Shown here: positions 1-14,100 of the stretch, piece after piece
Layout: each line of letters begins with the position of its first letter
How positions within the stretch are numbered: the first letter of the stretch is position 1
NCBI GenBank assembly: GCA_959347315.1
Contig: OY365809.1
Location: 7,294,853 to 7,358,852, forward strand
Length of the DNA stretch: 64,000 bases
DNA from: Bimastos eiseni
Lineage: Eukaryota; Annelida; Clitellata; Crassiclitellata; Lumbricidae
Reading direction: 5' to 3'
Position numbers and translations under genes: made by a program
The notes under the pieces: model-generated
Told to the model about the DNA's origin: nothing
The model's database searches: none
The model's input: the letters and a program-made list of their open reading frames with translations, nothing else

Positions 1-2192
1 ATGTTCAGTACCCAATACTACCCATTGACTTACTTTTTGTAAAATTGCATCCATTTATTATTGTGGACTAAAGTTAAACTTAATAAGCGTGTAGCTTTAA
101 GGCAAAAGCGAGGACAACATGAAAGATCACTAATTTGTTTATAAGCCTACTTCTTGTATAAATATTTTTTATATTATTTATAATGCTAAAGCTGTTGTGA
201 ACTTGTGATAAATATCACAAATAAAACGAAATAATCAAATACAGTACTGAGAAGACTCATAAGTCTATGCAAGACCATATCTACCGAAATCATGGGTCCA
301 CCATATATCAAAACACGGTCTAACTTCTCAGCTTATTACCAAACATTTCAATAAAACAAGACAGAGTAGAAGATAAAATTGTTGAAAGGCTAACTCTATG
401 TAGACAGTGCAATTATTAGGTCCTTGTGGCTGCTTATCAGCAAATTAGATTGCTGGGTGAAATGCTAGTAGTCGTGTTGTTGATTTTAATGATGCGTGTT
501 GTAGTAAGTAGAGTCATTGAAGAATGTTGTTTGTGATCTATTCAGCTGTGATTAGTGCATGTTAGGAATTCTATACGGAATGTTCGTTTGTTTATGAAAT
601 TAATTTATGGCAATAACTTTTACAACTGACTTGTGTTGTAAGTTTATACCGTTTACCAATATAATGAAATTGCTTTCTATGTTCCTCTTTATCTTACTAT
701 TCTCTAAACCAGTTTCCCAATCTAGTTGCCAGAACAAAAGGCAATACAACTGCTTTTAGATATTGTCCTTCTTAGATACACACAGATATGACACAGACGC
801 AATTAGTTATTGCAGAGAAATTGTGTGCTCAAGGTCCCTACACCGTAACCAACGCGATTTGAATCTGTACTCTACACGTTACAGGCCGACTGCTCTAACC
901 AATTGACCACCATGCACACCCACAGCACCCAAGGGTGTCGTGAGCGGTTCTAGGGGTCCATGGCTGGATAGCACAATGGGTCAACAAATCGTAATTGTAA
1001 TCTCAGCATTTCTACAGCGCCCACAAAAGCGAAGTCGCGGGAACCAGCTTATTCACAGCTTATTCACTGTCAACAAAAGTGAAAACATACTGGTTTATCA
1101 CTGCCGGCAATCCCCGACATAGGTACATAATTACATTTATTTTAACTGAAAGTATCTCAGAAATACTTGCAAAGCTGTTGTTGAATAAAAGAACATTGCA
1201 TGTGATTAAAATAAAGAACTAATTTCCTCTGAAAAAGATCGGAAGCCACTGCTCGTAATATATGACAAGTATAATAGACAGTTGAAAAAAACTAACGATA
1301 TTAGAGCTGTACAGACCATGAAAACACGAACATATAGAAAAACTCGGAATTGCAAAAAATCGCAATATAAAAAATAAAACTCTTCTCAAATGTCAGAGTA
1401 ATCGCACTTGTTAGCATAGAATCAGTTGAAACAAACTGCAATGTCCGAGTCAAATAAACCCTTGCAAAACTGATCTAGATAATAACTGCTGATTATAAAA
1501 AACAAATCAAACAAACTCCATCGAAATTAACTAAAGTAAAGTTATTAACTGTCAGCAAGAGCTTCTTGCAGACTCACAATGAACAATAAATAACAAAAAC
1601 ATTTAGCAGATCACAGCAATAATTCTTAAAGTGACTACCACATTAAGACAAATCCCAACCAGCAGAGGTAGTACGATTACAAACGCTAGAAAGCAAACTT
1701 GCTTTACCAAATTCAAATTATGCAACTTTCACTAAATACCAATTACTGGTTCAATTACTACAAAGCACAACTGAAAATTCTCAGAGAATGTAATACAACA
1801 CCAATAAATGTAACACTATTACTCAACAAAAATGCAAAATACAACTTAATAGCACAAAAATAAATGATGCTCCTAATAGTCATGTGATCACAACTGTAGG
1901 CACCTACACCTGAGTAGCAGTGTACTAAAAAAAACACAAATTACCAGTTGACCCTTTACTGACCAGTCAGATTGATTTTTCCGTACATTGGTCGTTAAGG
2001 TGTTAAGATAGATCCAATAACTGAACTCATAACAAAACAAGACTTTGCACATTATTCAAAAATTCTAAGAGTTTTGAATGCCATAATAGACTTGAAATCA
2101 CATAGCAGGAATACCCTGAAGCTCGTATTGATACCCTCACTTTCATGTCTTAGGGGTCGTCATCTACCTGAACTTGAAGCCGTTTCTACCTT
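1..2192. other. 3' flank of the RTK, no gene seen
   Basis: AT-rich sequence beyond the RTK stop codon. It holds a degenerate tRNA-derived SINE (735-925) and a stretch near 1018-1060 (AAGCGAAGTCGCGGGAACC, then CAGCTTATTCAC) whose sequence recurs near 31298-31335. The only open frame over 60 codons (940-1122) overlaps this repeat and has no coding character. The RTK 3' UTR presumably occupies part of the high-coordinate end, but I could not pin its polyadenylation site. Confidence 0.6.
735..925 (-). repeat. tRNA-derived SINE, degenerate copy
   Basis: The reverse strand carries an old copy of the SINE seen intact at 58638-58850. Shared landmarks on the forward strand are the block GCTCAAGGTCCCTACAC, then a B-box-like GATTTGAATC, then ACAGGCCGACTGCTCTAAC (reverse of the A-box arm), then CAATTGACCACCATGC. 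The B box has diverged, so it is probably not transcribable. Confidence 0.7.
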
Positions 2193-5100
2193 TTAATAAT
2201 AGAGATCATTCGTTGAAAGGTCAGAGGTCATATTCAGCAGGGTGGAGAAAGTCGCCTGTGATATTTCGAGGCTAATGGCATCACTGAGTGCAGGAGAAGA
2301 TGATCTCTCATAGCAACAGTTCCCTTCACAATTCACATGACATCTGTTCGGAGGTCTTTCGCTAGAGGGCGGCAACAGAACGTCCACTGAGTCACTGCAG
2401 TCATGAGCTGAAAAAGAAATTTCAGTGGAAATAAAATACATTGTATTTTATGAAATTGCAAATTCTCACTGTTTATCGAATGCAAAGGCCACGGAAAAAA
2501 ACACGGCATGAATAATTGTAAATCACAATCTTATTCAAAAGTGCACAGTCAGGTCAGAGGGGTTTTCCAGAGATGTATGCTGCATGAATAACAAAATCTG
2601 GCTGCCACGATTCCAGACAAAGAAGTCAAAAGAGCCGGGCTATTCTAATTATTAGAGTTTTATTTAGCGCTACTATATGATGACCAAGTATCAATCGATA
2701 GCACTGAGCATCTGTGAATGAAGGTCACAACACAGACAATGACTTGGGGAAAACCATTGCAAATTGACCTGGAAATTGCTTAATAGCCCAATATTAATTG
2801 CTTCCTCTTATAAGCTGAGATTGTGTTCACTCAAGCCATGTTATGAACTTGTTTTCCAAAAACTGTGACTCATTTGTTGCGCTATGATTTTGTTTTAGCC
2901 ATTTCCGTCTGACACTGCCTACTTTGTTTATCGTGATCCACTTGTAACTCAAGATTCGCCAATCTTAACAAATTCCTACCCCATCTGATGATGTCCATCG
3001 GTTCCTTTCTCAGCCGTAGCCAAACTTCAAAATCAAATGGCACCAGTCTTCCCTCTTCATCTGGCGAGTCAGGTTTTGCCAGAAGCCTCCTCTACAATCC
3101 CACCAACAAAACAACCACCAAAACTTCTGTAAGTTACTACACAGACAGCAATTCACATGACCACTGAGAAAATCTTTCTCCAAAACATTTACTGAGAATT
3201 CCTGCATCTTCAGATCATGTTAGCTCATTCATAAAATAAAAATGCGAAAATATGTCACAATGCATTAGTAGTACACTTAAATTGTATGTACTAGTAGCAG
3301 TAATTTCAGTTTAGGATAATTAAGATCATTAGCACTGCCCTCCTCATTCATCCAGGCTTGGGACTGGCAGAGTTCGATTGTATGTAAGGCAAACAAATAC
3401 TGTATTTCACCATTTCTCATCTAGGTCTATGCACTCGTGTGTATAGAAGCGCTGCACTAAGTCACATCAACATAAGTCTCTGGTTTCCTCTCCTGTGTTG
3501 GACTATGTTCTGCTGCTGGAAGGGTCTTCCTTTATTAATTAATAACATGTAATACATTCTCATAATTTATATAGCGCTCCTTCAAGAGACCTACTCAGGA
3601 GCACTCCCAGTCCACCCACGACTAAAGAAAAAAGAATTGAGTGACTTATAAAACCCAGCAACACTAGCTAGACGACGCGTGAGAATTATCTTGACGAATC
3701 TCCAAAATAGAAAATTATTAACGAGTATTTACCTTTAAATGTTCATAGATATAGTGCGAATTTTTAAGAAGTTTTTAAATTGTCTGGATATACCACACTA
3801 TTATACGGGCTGTTGGATCTTCTGTGTCCAATCAATGATGAGCTTTTTCTGGACATAGACAAAGACACTGCTACAAGCCTACACCTCACAATCCCCATAC
3901 AACTCTAGAGGTACTATAAATGGTGTCTGGAAGCAGGAGATACGATAGTTAGTTTTTCATGAATATTTTTAAAATGACATGTCATATCTCTTAGTTATTT
4001 ACACTGAAGACAGGTAACATATTGCCCACTACATATCAACTCTAAACGCATTTTCGGAACAAGTGGAGATACGACAAGATAATTCTTACGAGACGAAGAG
4101 ACAGAAGATGGCTTAGTGTTTGTACGATGTCACTACATCACAAATAAAATATTTTGAAAAGTGTGCTTAAATTTTGGGATGCATTGTCAAGCTATTGGAC
4201 TGTTTGTTACCTCTGGCAGCCAATCAAGATATCGCTCGAGTTGCTCTCGTATGAGCATGAAGACAGGACGATGTTGTGGCTTATAGTTGAGGCACATTAA
4301 CATCAGCCGATAGCTAAAAACCCAGATGCATCGACATCAATAAGAACATTCACAGGTAAATGAGACCATTTTATTCACAATATTCTTTGCAATTCCGATC
4401 TTTTTAGCATTAATACTACATGAAATGGCAAAGTGAACTCCAAACAGATGGCAAAAGAAATTGATTGATTCATTATTATGAAGATCTACAAATCGCCCCT
4501 TCAAGGTTACTAGGCTACTCGGGAGCGCTCTTGACCCAAACCTGGATAAAAAGAACAGTCATAAGGCTGCTAAAAAACTTATGGCAGAGCCCTACAAAGG
4601 CAATCTGGATGAAATGAAAAGAATGTTAACTAACATTAGCACAAAAAGCCACTTGAACAACAAAGAAATGAATACAGAAATCTTCTGTCTCTAAAACATA
4701 CATTTGTTTAATTCTCAAAGAGTGTAGTAGTCAAATTCATTGCCTTACGGTATGAATAAGCGACCCATTACGTTACCATGCAGCATAAGAAGCGCATTAA
4801 AAGAGTGAACACAGGCTTACATTTCGAGAGGTGCATTGTGAGGCTTGGCCATCCTGTCACCCCCCTCCAGGCATATGAGGAAGATGTCGTACATCTGTTG
4901 AATGCAAATCGAAGGGTATGGCTGAGCACCTAGGGAAAATATCTCCCACAGAACGATCCCATACGACCATCTGTTAACAGCAATGCAATGTAACAGGAAA
5001 TAACTTCAACTTAACAAATATCTCATATCCTACATTAGGTTAATGCGTTTCCCGGTTGTAAGTTGTGCTTTTAACATGAGCTTTTAAGGTTGCACCTTAC

Positions 5101-8100
5101 TGAAGGCAAACATACCAAGCTCAAGGGAAGCACCAGAAAAGATCCACACTGATGGCAAGAGGCTAGATGGTGCCACATTGGTTCCATGGACATAGCATGG
5201 AACACAACAACCATCTACACTAGCGCAAGCTTGATGAATTTTTTCTACAGTTTGGCAATAAAAAAAATAATCTAAATCCTGAGGAAAACAATTATAACAA
5301 TGATTATAATAGTAATCATGAGATTAATGTGTCAGATGTGAGACTTGATCACCACATCTGCTGGAGCACATACCCCATGTATTATGACTTGAATAGCTCA
5401 ACAGACAACACGATGTGCAGTAAAAGCATTCAAACCATGCAACAGTTCCTTAGAAGACATGCTATTTAGAAGCTGGTAAGAAGTGAGCGATTACCAGATT
5501 CCGAACTCTTAAGCTCTTAAATTTTCACGTATTGCCTGCCTTCAATTAACACTTCCTCACAAGAATCAGCCTTTCACAATAATTATCATATCTTTCCTAT
5601 CGTATCTTTAGATTTATATAGCGCCTCTCACAGAATAACTATTCGGAGGCCCTCTCAGCACAGAAACTCAGAGGGGGAAAGAAATTATGGGCCAGTAGAA
5701 GCGAAAGGAGGAAACAAACTGAGCATCATACACATCTGATTTGGATGATGATTTTCTCTCTTTCAGGACCTCAGGAGCCATCCATTTGATTGGCAGCAAA
5801 CCCTGCAAGTGCCAGAACAAAGCCACCTGTCATGATCACTCTCCTAAGTAAGCTTCTTAGAACAGCAACAATGTTTCTGAATCACAAGAAACTATAGCTA
5901 TCTTGTCAAACAGTTATGACACTTCTGAGGCCACCAGGTTGAGAATCCATACAGTATATTATTGGACTGAACTACAGAAGATACTTTTGGATTTGGATAT
6001 TTTAACACTGTAATGACAAGAGCATACTAAAAATGACAGGGAAACCAATGCAGCTCATCATTAAAACATTGTATGTTTGTATGTACTTTGCTATTTATTA
6101 TAGCACCACATACTAACCTCTCAAAGGCATTAAACGTTGCTACAGAGGCAAGATACTTTTGGATTTGGGTACTTCAACAAGTAATACCATACAGTCTAAT
6201 TGGTGCTTTATATCTTTACTACAAAGCCATAATTTAAGAATATGCTGTACTTAAAATTTCGTAAATTTGCTGACGAAGCAAGTGTAGGAGAACTATGTTT
6301 TGTCATGCGAAGCTCAACATGATAATGCAGTCAGACTGCATACAAATATGACAGTGCTCCACTTTGTAGAAGTGTAATCTACTCGAGCAAATGATAAACT
6401 CATATAACTAATTCTGTCATCTGCCTCTACCTCAGGGCATCTCTGATAGTATTCTGTGTCCTCCAACTTCCTCGTCATTCCAAAGTCCGATATTTTTAGC
6501 ACCCAATCTGCAGTTACTAGAATGTTCCTTGCAGCCAAATCCAAATGCATAATCTAGGAAAAGAAATACAATAATTAATTAAATCAATCATTTATGCTAT
6601 TTTCTAAGACTTATCGACAATCATGCGATCAATAAATAGCTACCAAGTATGACAAAATTGAAATTCTTTAATTATTCAGACTGAACCTGAATTATGAATA
6701 TTATTCTCTTAAAGCAAATGCTCTTCAGGTTTTAAACATTTCAAAACTGTTCTATTCTGCCTTTGTGTTTTGGTTGTAAAAGTCCAGTTTCTGTAACTCA
6801 TTAAATGGAAGTAGGTCAGTTCAAAATAACTGATTAGCACCCTTTGTTTTCGGCTCTTATTCATTGGCTGTAGATAGTTCAGGTCCAGTAACTTATTAAA
6901 TGCATATAGATCAGCTCTAGTAACTTATAAATGCAAATAGGTCAGTTGTAAATAACTGATTGACTACAAATGGATCGTTCACATAGAACGGTTCAACACC
7001 ATTTGATGATGTTGACACAAAATGAAGTCAGAGTCTTACATTGCATTGACAATGTAATAGTAAAAGACATTAACTTTAATCACCTTTTTAGAAGACAGAA
7101 AAGCCATCGCAGAAGCCACTTGGAGGGCAAACCTCACCAGATCATTCACGCTGTTTGGTAGGCAGAGGTCGAGACGGGGTTCACAGAGGTCAAATTCATG
7201 ACTTATTTGCTCAAGGATATGCTTGAGGTTGCCTTTTGCTGCAAATTCTGTGACAATGTAGGGAGGACCATCTGACAAAATAATAAGAAACAAGGATATC
7301 AGAACATGAAGAATACTTGGAACATGAAAGTAATATAGAACAGAATAAGTTCAAGAGAACATCTTTTATTATTATCTTCCTGCAAAATGTACTAAAACAA
7401 AAATGGCCACAATTTCAAGAATAGCCTAAGACGTTGGAACACAATGCTATGGCAGTTGCTCTGGGAGGCTGAGACTGGGACCACACTGAAGAAGGCAAAA
7501 CTAAGCTGCCTCTCTGCTCCAATCGAGTCTGGCAACTTCTATAGCACCTTTTTAAATGCACAACACATCAATCGATGGTTACCTCTAAACAAAACCAAAT
7601 TCCAAAAACAAATCATTCCTAACTGTGTCTATTAGATGTCTGAAAACCAAAAAGTATGAGTAGCAATTTACTGGTTAATAAAGAAAATACTCACTTGCTT
7701 ATAAGTAAGATAAAACCTGAACAATCTTGAGTAATTACTCAATATTCTTGTTAGAAACCTTCCCACCAGCTATCAGGCCTTTTGCATTGCTGGACTACAT
7801 GCTTTGAACAGTAGACCACCAGCATTTGTTGAGAAGGCAAAAAGTCTCAATGTTTGAAAAACCACTTGAGATTCTATGTCAGTCTGAGGATTTGTTCTGA
7901 CAGTTGACATAACGTATAACACCAAAGAAGCAAGTTTACTCCTGGCAATGCCATGTAAATGATTACAATGAAAATTTGAATAATCCATTGCCATACCTTT
8001 CTTGGATACATAGCCCATGAGCTGGAGGACGTTGCAGTGACTGTTGTCACCAATTTCTCGAAGAATGTTAAGCTCGCATAGTAGACCATAGAGCATCTGC

Positions 8101-11100
8101 TCGGCTGCAGGACCTAAGTGTTTTAGGAATCACAAAGTAAACCAGGTGAGATGGCTAAACACCAAGACAGACACTGTCAGTCAGACATTCTCAAATGACT
8201 ACTCTAGGCAGACAAAAACATTACAGATAATAATTAAGCAAGTCTTTCTATTTCTTTAAAAGACTTAACGCACACCAGCATTGTGGACGTTTCACAAACA
8301 ACTGTTTATTACTATGCCACTAAAAGGTGAAAACATCTGGAAAAAAAACAGAACCAATATAAATCAGACAAAAATCTGTTCCTCAGTGTTAATGCAATCT
8401 ATAAAGATTCACAAAGAAACTAAAATAATCAGGTTCTACCAGGGTGCCAGGTCACTTCTTGAACTTAAGCTCATATGAGGCAGATTAACTTCTATCTCAT
8501 CAGAAAGTTATGTCCTACTCTATGTTACTCGTGTCACTGCAGAATTTTCTCCTGTTTCAAAGATTTCAGCAGGCAAATCAAATTTACCCAGAAGCAAACA
8601 CCATCAGCAACATCAACATCACAACCACCACCACCATCGTCATCATCATGGATTGTAATCATGGCCTCAAAAATTTGTAAACTGAAATATTTATTTGCTG
8701 ATAAATGTTTTGAGAGATAGCATACAATCTGTAATGACTAAAAGACTGGATGAGCAGACGATGGAATCTCTTTTACCTTTGAGCGACTTCACAGCGACAA
8801 TGACCGTCTCATTGTACAGAGCCTTCCGGACGATTCCAAACTTCCCTTCACCAATCACTTCACCCATCACTAAACTACACACACACATGAAGTAGAGATG
8901 ATTCATTTTCTGAATTATTAACATCAAATCATCATCATCGTCGTCGTCATCATCGTCATCATCACCACCACCCCCACCACCGCCACACCACCATCACCAT
9001 AGTACCCAATTTAGAGCATACAACAGCCCATGTTTCCTTTGCAAGGTTCTTAGTTGGCGCTGAATGAACAGCCAGACACACATACGCACAGCTACAAACA
9101 CACAGAGACACACACAGAGACACACACAGAGACACACACAGAGACACACACAGAGACACACACAGAGACACACACAGATACACGCATAATACATACATTA
9201 TTATTTCCATGATAAAATATCTTACCATCCACTTCCGTGCTGGAATACAGCTCACAATAATCAATCATAATAATATTACTTTGGTATGCTAACTATAACA
9301 GTTTCTATTGTTGAAATTTTATTTCTTAAATTGTCACAATGCAGATGAAATCATTAGTCTGGTAATGGATGTAACAATCCCTGCATTTATTCCTGCTTCA
9401 AATGATTAAGGCATTATGTCATCATAATAAACTTCTGCCAACTGATTTTTCTCTTCTTCCTCATCCTATTGCTCATGTATCTGCTCTCAATTTATTTTTC
9501 CTATCATCAACTATCATTGGATGACTACAGTTGAGGTGAGAGAGGTGGGGTGGTTACCGATTCCTTGGAATTTCCCACAAGTCAACATCACTGCTGCAGT
9601 ATAACGGATTCTGCAAAGAGAAACCATGATTACCTATCAGATAAAAAAAGTGCAAGTGAATGTTTCTTGAGATAGATTTGTTATTCCAGAACGATTTTCC
9701 CGAATGTTTTTCTAGAATGCTTTTCCAATATATTTTTCCAGAATGTTCTTCCAGCATGTTACCCCAGCATGGTCTTCCAAACTGTGTTTCCAGTCAGAGA
9801 TTGGAACTTCAGAATGAAATAATAATTGTTATATCTTCGTTTAATTGCAAACTGATAAGCCGCAGTATGATTACAAATATAGTATGAACAGATGATGACA
9901 AGTCATTACAGGAGTTGAAATTAACTGTTGGTAAGATCAGTCAACCTGAGAGACAGAATGACCTGGAAAAAAAAACGACAACTAACTCACAGCCTAACAG
10001 ACTAAAAACAAGGCAGCGAATTCCATATATAATCTGCTTATGGGAGCAGCATACGAGCAGGAAACAGACAATGCTATGGGCTTCTATGTCAAACTGCAAC
10101 ATAACAGTTTGATAAAAATGCTAGTAGCATTGTAGCATGCTTAAAGAAATCACCATTAGTATTCCAGTGGTAAATGTGCTTTAAATAAAATAAATTTGTG
10201 CATAGCATAAGAATACATTAGAAACTCGGAACAATACTGATCTAACCTTTGGAGGCTGCATAAAAAACCCACCTTATACAAAAGATTATGTTACATGAGG
10301 TCACTTCTAAAGTTGAACTGCATCTGCACTCCAAGTACCTTATAACAGAATTAATGTAACAATGCACGTTTTATAGAGAGACTTATCATCAGAGCTGTAC
10401 TGAAAGAAAACATTAATATTACTCAAATTGGAGAAGAATAATAGGAGCTATAGAAATATTTGAAAATTCCTCTATATAAACAAGACACAGTAACCTCGTT
10501 TGTCGTCATCTGTGATAGATCGAGGTCATCAAGTTCAACTTCAAAGTTTCTTGTTGCCTCTGTTCGCTTCCGTTGTCTCCAACGAAACCAAACACCGACC
10601 GCAACCAAGACAACGACAATGATTAGGACAAGAAGTCCAAGAACAACATAGATGACGGCCTGCTGAGGAAAGGTATGATCACCCAGAGTAGGAACACCAT
10701 CAGGAGATGAACCCCACAGACTGAATACAGGCGATGTCGACTCATTCCACTCTGGCATCGTATTAGTTGCTGCATAGACAAAAAACACAACTGAGATGGC
10801 CAGAGCATCAACGAATTCGACGGTTTTAATCTGCTTATCTACCGTTGCCTCACTTTCAGCTTCTCTGACCTCTTGGTGGATTAAAATTCCAATTTTGACG
10901 CAACTATCAATTGATGTCTTCTACATTATGATAATATCAAAGCAGAGGTAATAACAATGGTAATTAGATAGATTCATATCTTTGCTCTTATAAGAGTCAG
11001 TGCTTTTGCTTTGTGATATACCTAAATATACCCTATATTATATTAAGAGCACTGAAACATACACAACAGAACTAATAATGCATAGAGCATCATGGATTAA

Positions 11101-14100
11101 TAATGCAAATTAAATTTATGCTTTAAATCACATTGATTCAGCCAACACGTAATTGACTCAGACCAGTCCAAGAGAGACAAATTGTAACCAACGGTGGCCT
11201 TCTAGATAACCACCAAGCGTAGCCACCACAAGTCAAATTCACAAATTCTTTCAAACTTCTTGATGAACTCACTTAAAGCGAAGAGTACTGTAACAAACTG
11301 AAGACCATAGACTGCAGTTTCTTCCCCATCTCTAACTCTCCATGCCTTCCAGATCCACCAGCCAGAGTCGCGCTCCGAGGCCTCTGTCATAGGGTAGCAC
11401 ACGGAGTGAGTATGACCTCTGGGATGATCAACCAGTAGACGACTATGGTCCACTCTCTGAATACAGGAGGTCAAGTCCAGCGGAACCGTTCGATAGTCAG
11501 CAGACACATTCAGGAGACAGGAATCCTACACCAGCAATATTCATCATCATACGAATCCACCACCACCACCCGCAATCGCCACCACCCCACCAGCACCATC
11601 CCACTGTCACCGCCATCACTACCATAACAATCGAGCACCACACCACCACCGCAAACACCCCAATTCCACTACCACCAATGCTCTTTCAAAGGCGCCTGGC
11701 TGCCTAGCTCACTAGATTAGAAAATGCCATGCAGAATTTGAAAATGATGTCCATATGATTTGGTAGCAAAATATGTTTGCTATCAAAGATTGTGTGCAGA
11801 ATGATGCCCCTCTATACGCAGAGGAAAAATATTAGATGGAACATTGACCACCACCACTGACATCACAGCCACCACCACTTGAGTGTTACGCCTACCGATG
11901 AACAGGATGAAACTTTCCATCATCGACAAACTTGAATTGGAGTCCTTAAAGGACGTAACTCTTAAATCTGTATCATAACATTACTACCACTGAGACTATA
12001 CTACACAAAGTAACAAATGATCTCATGTGACCACATGCCCCTATATACTCACAGTCAACCTGTAAAGGACGACAACAATTCTGCCCTGCGAAAAATCATC
12101 GTCCTTTGATGTCTTCATTTCTGAGCACAGTGAGTAATCGTGGCTCGGTTGTAACTCAGCGTCTCGAAGAAGAGAAACATTCGCATTGACCCGTGAACTG
12201 AAAGAGAGGCTTCCAGAGATGTTTTCTGAATAACCAGAGAAACATGCTAAATGAGATTCAGAGGTTGGCACAATGTCTATGCAGGTACCTACTAGCATTC
12301 AACTTCTGCATCTCAGTTATATGACTCACTTCTTCCTTTTTACTCAGGGTGCTTCCGTTTCTGCCCACAATCTTAAGACTTTTCTTTTCTCACTGGGCTT
12401 TTTGCACTGAGACCACCTCTGATTAGGTTGTACTGGGAGAGGCGCTATAGAAGCATGTAAATACAATACAATATGCCATTTGTCAGGCCAAGCAACTGAT
12501 TAATGATTTATTGTACCCCAACATGCAGTTAGATCTATGAATTAATATTCAAGCAACTTTGAGACTTCTGATCCAGAGTGAATGCTTACATATAGCTGAT
12601 CTTAGCACAAAATTAAAAGACCTGTGGAAAATGGTGTACTGATATCAAGATTAATGATACCATACTTTCAATAGCTGGTTTAAAAAGATACTCAAACCTA
12701 GGCCTGTATAGTTGTCCAAATTTGCATTTTTCAGTTGAAATTATCTGATTGAAAGCCATTTAAGGTCGTTTGAGATAGTTTGCAAATGAAGGACCATCAT
12801 TTAACCATACTAAATAAGAGAGAGACCACAATAAACTGCTCTTGGCTGTTATCCTTTGTAAGTAAACACCAATTGTAATATGAAGGGGACTCACTTTTCA
12901 CTTCCACCTTCCACACATGCTCTTGAAGTACCTGCCAATCACTCCGTTTTAAGCCATTGTCAACTTTGCAGAATATGGAAAACTTGAAAACCTGAACCTC
13001 AATATTGAACAGCGTTAACATCCACCTTCGGATTTTATACTAAAATGACAACAGATATAAAACATATCAACTTTCATCATGCCTACATCATATGCATGGT
13101 GAGTCGGTGACTCATGCATGCATGCATCGTATATGTGCGTATGTAAGTGTGGGTGCGTGTATGAATATAAGCATATGCATAGTGTCTACCAAAGTCTTCC
13201 AGTGTAACTCAGATCCTATTTTATGGTAATTTCTAACACTAAGGCTTCAGCCTGATTGATAATCAAAATAATACATTTATATAGGCCTGCTTTATATCAC
13301 TACCTAGGTCTTATACCGCTACCTATGTCACATGCTCCTACCTAGGTCCTATACCACTACCTAGGTCTTATACCACTAGCTAGATCTTATACCACTACCT
13401 AGATCCTATATTGCTACCTAGGTCACATACTGACCGTCTTACCCTAGGGTTAAAGAACAGTTGCCTTACCCTGCCAAGGTGTGTCCTATAATTCTGATTC
13501 GGGTTTAGGTCGACTGGTTGACTGTTGGGGTCAGAGAGTAGGAAGGACCAAGTCGTCTCTTCCCTTGGCACTGCGATCCAGACAAGACATTCAAAGACAT
13601 AGTCATCCCCACGAGAAAGAACGACGCTTTCACTAACCACCTCCACTCCGTTTCTTGTCTCTGTGTGATAGTCAATATTGCCTGGAGCGGCAGTCACTTC
13701 GGCTCTAATTCCTTCGAATCACAAGCATCATACGTCCTCTATCACTGCACGTTAAAGCTGCATCATTTAATATTGGCTGAGAAATGTTTAAGAAAAGAAT
13801 CATTTCAATGAATACAAGAAATGATAAATAAGTTATCTCGGAAATCCATAAATGATGCTAAACCAATGTTCCGATGCACTGCAGTCATTCTGAACAACCC
13901 TCTTAATAGCAATGTCTATGGGTGCAGATATAAAGCTGCTAGAATGCTTCCACACATTCACACATAGAACCTTGTCTATCGAAATGAGAAACTCAGAGCG
14001 TGGGTGACAGACAGCCAGAACTGACAGAAGGCTTCTAAAAATTTCTGTGCTCTATTAGAAGAAAACATCTGTGTTGATATGACGACTCAATAACACTATT

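Noticed and set aside
3010..3207. Minus-strand 65-codon frame as an RTK exon (MQEFSVNVLEKDF)
   Set aside because: No good splice sites in phase with the kinase end, and no resemblance to an RTK tail.
8962..9264. Minus-strand frames rich in CVSL and CVCL, at first sight a cysteine-rich peptide
   Set aside because: Encoded by the 12-bp CA/GA minisatellite in an RTK intron.
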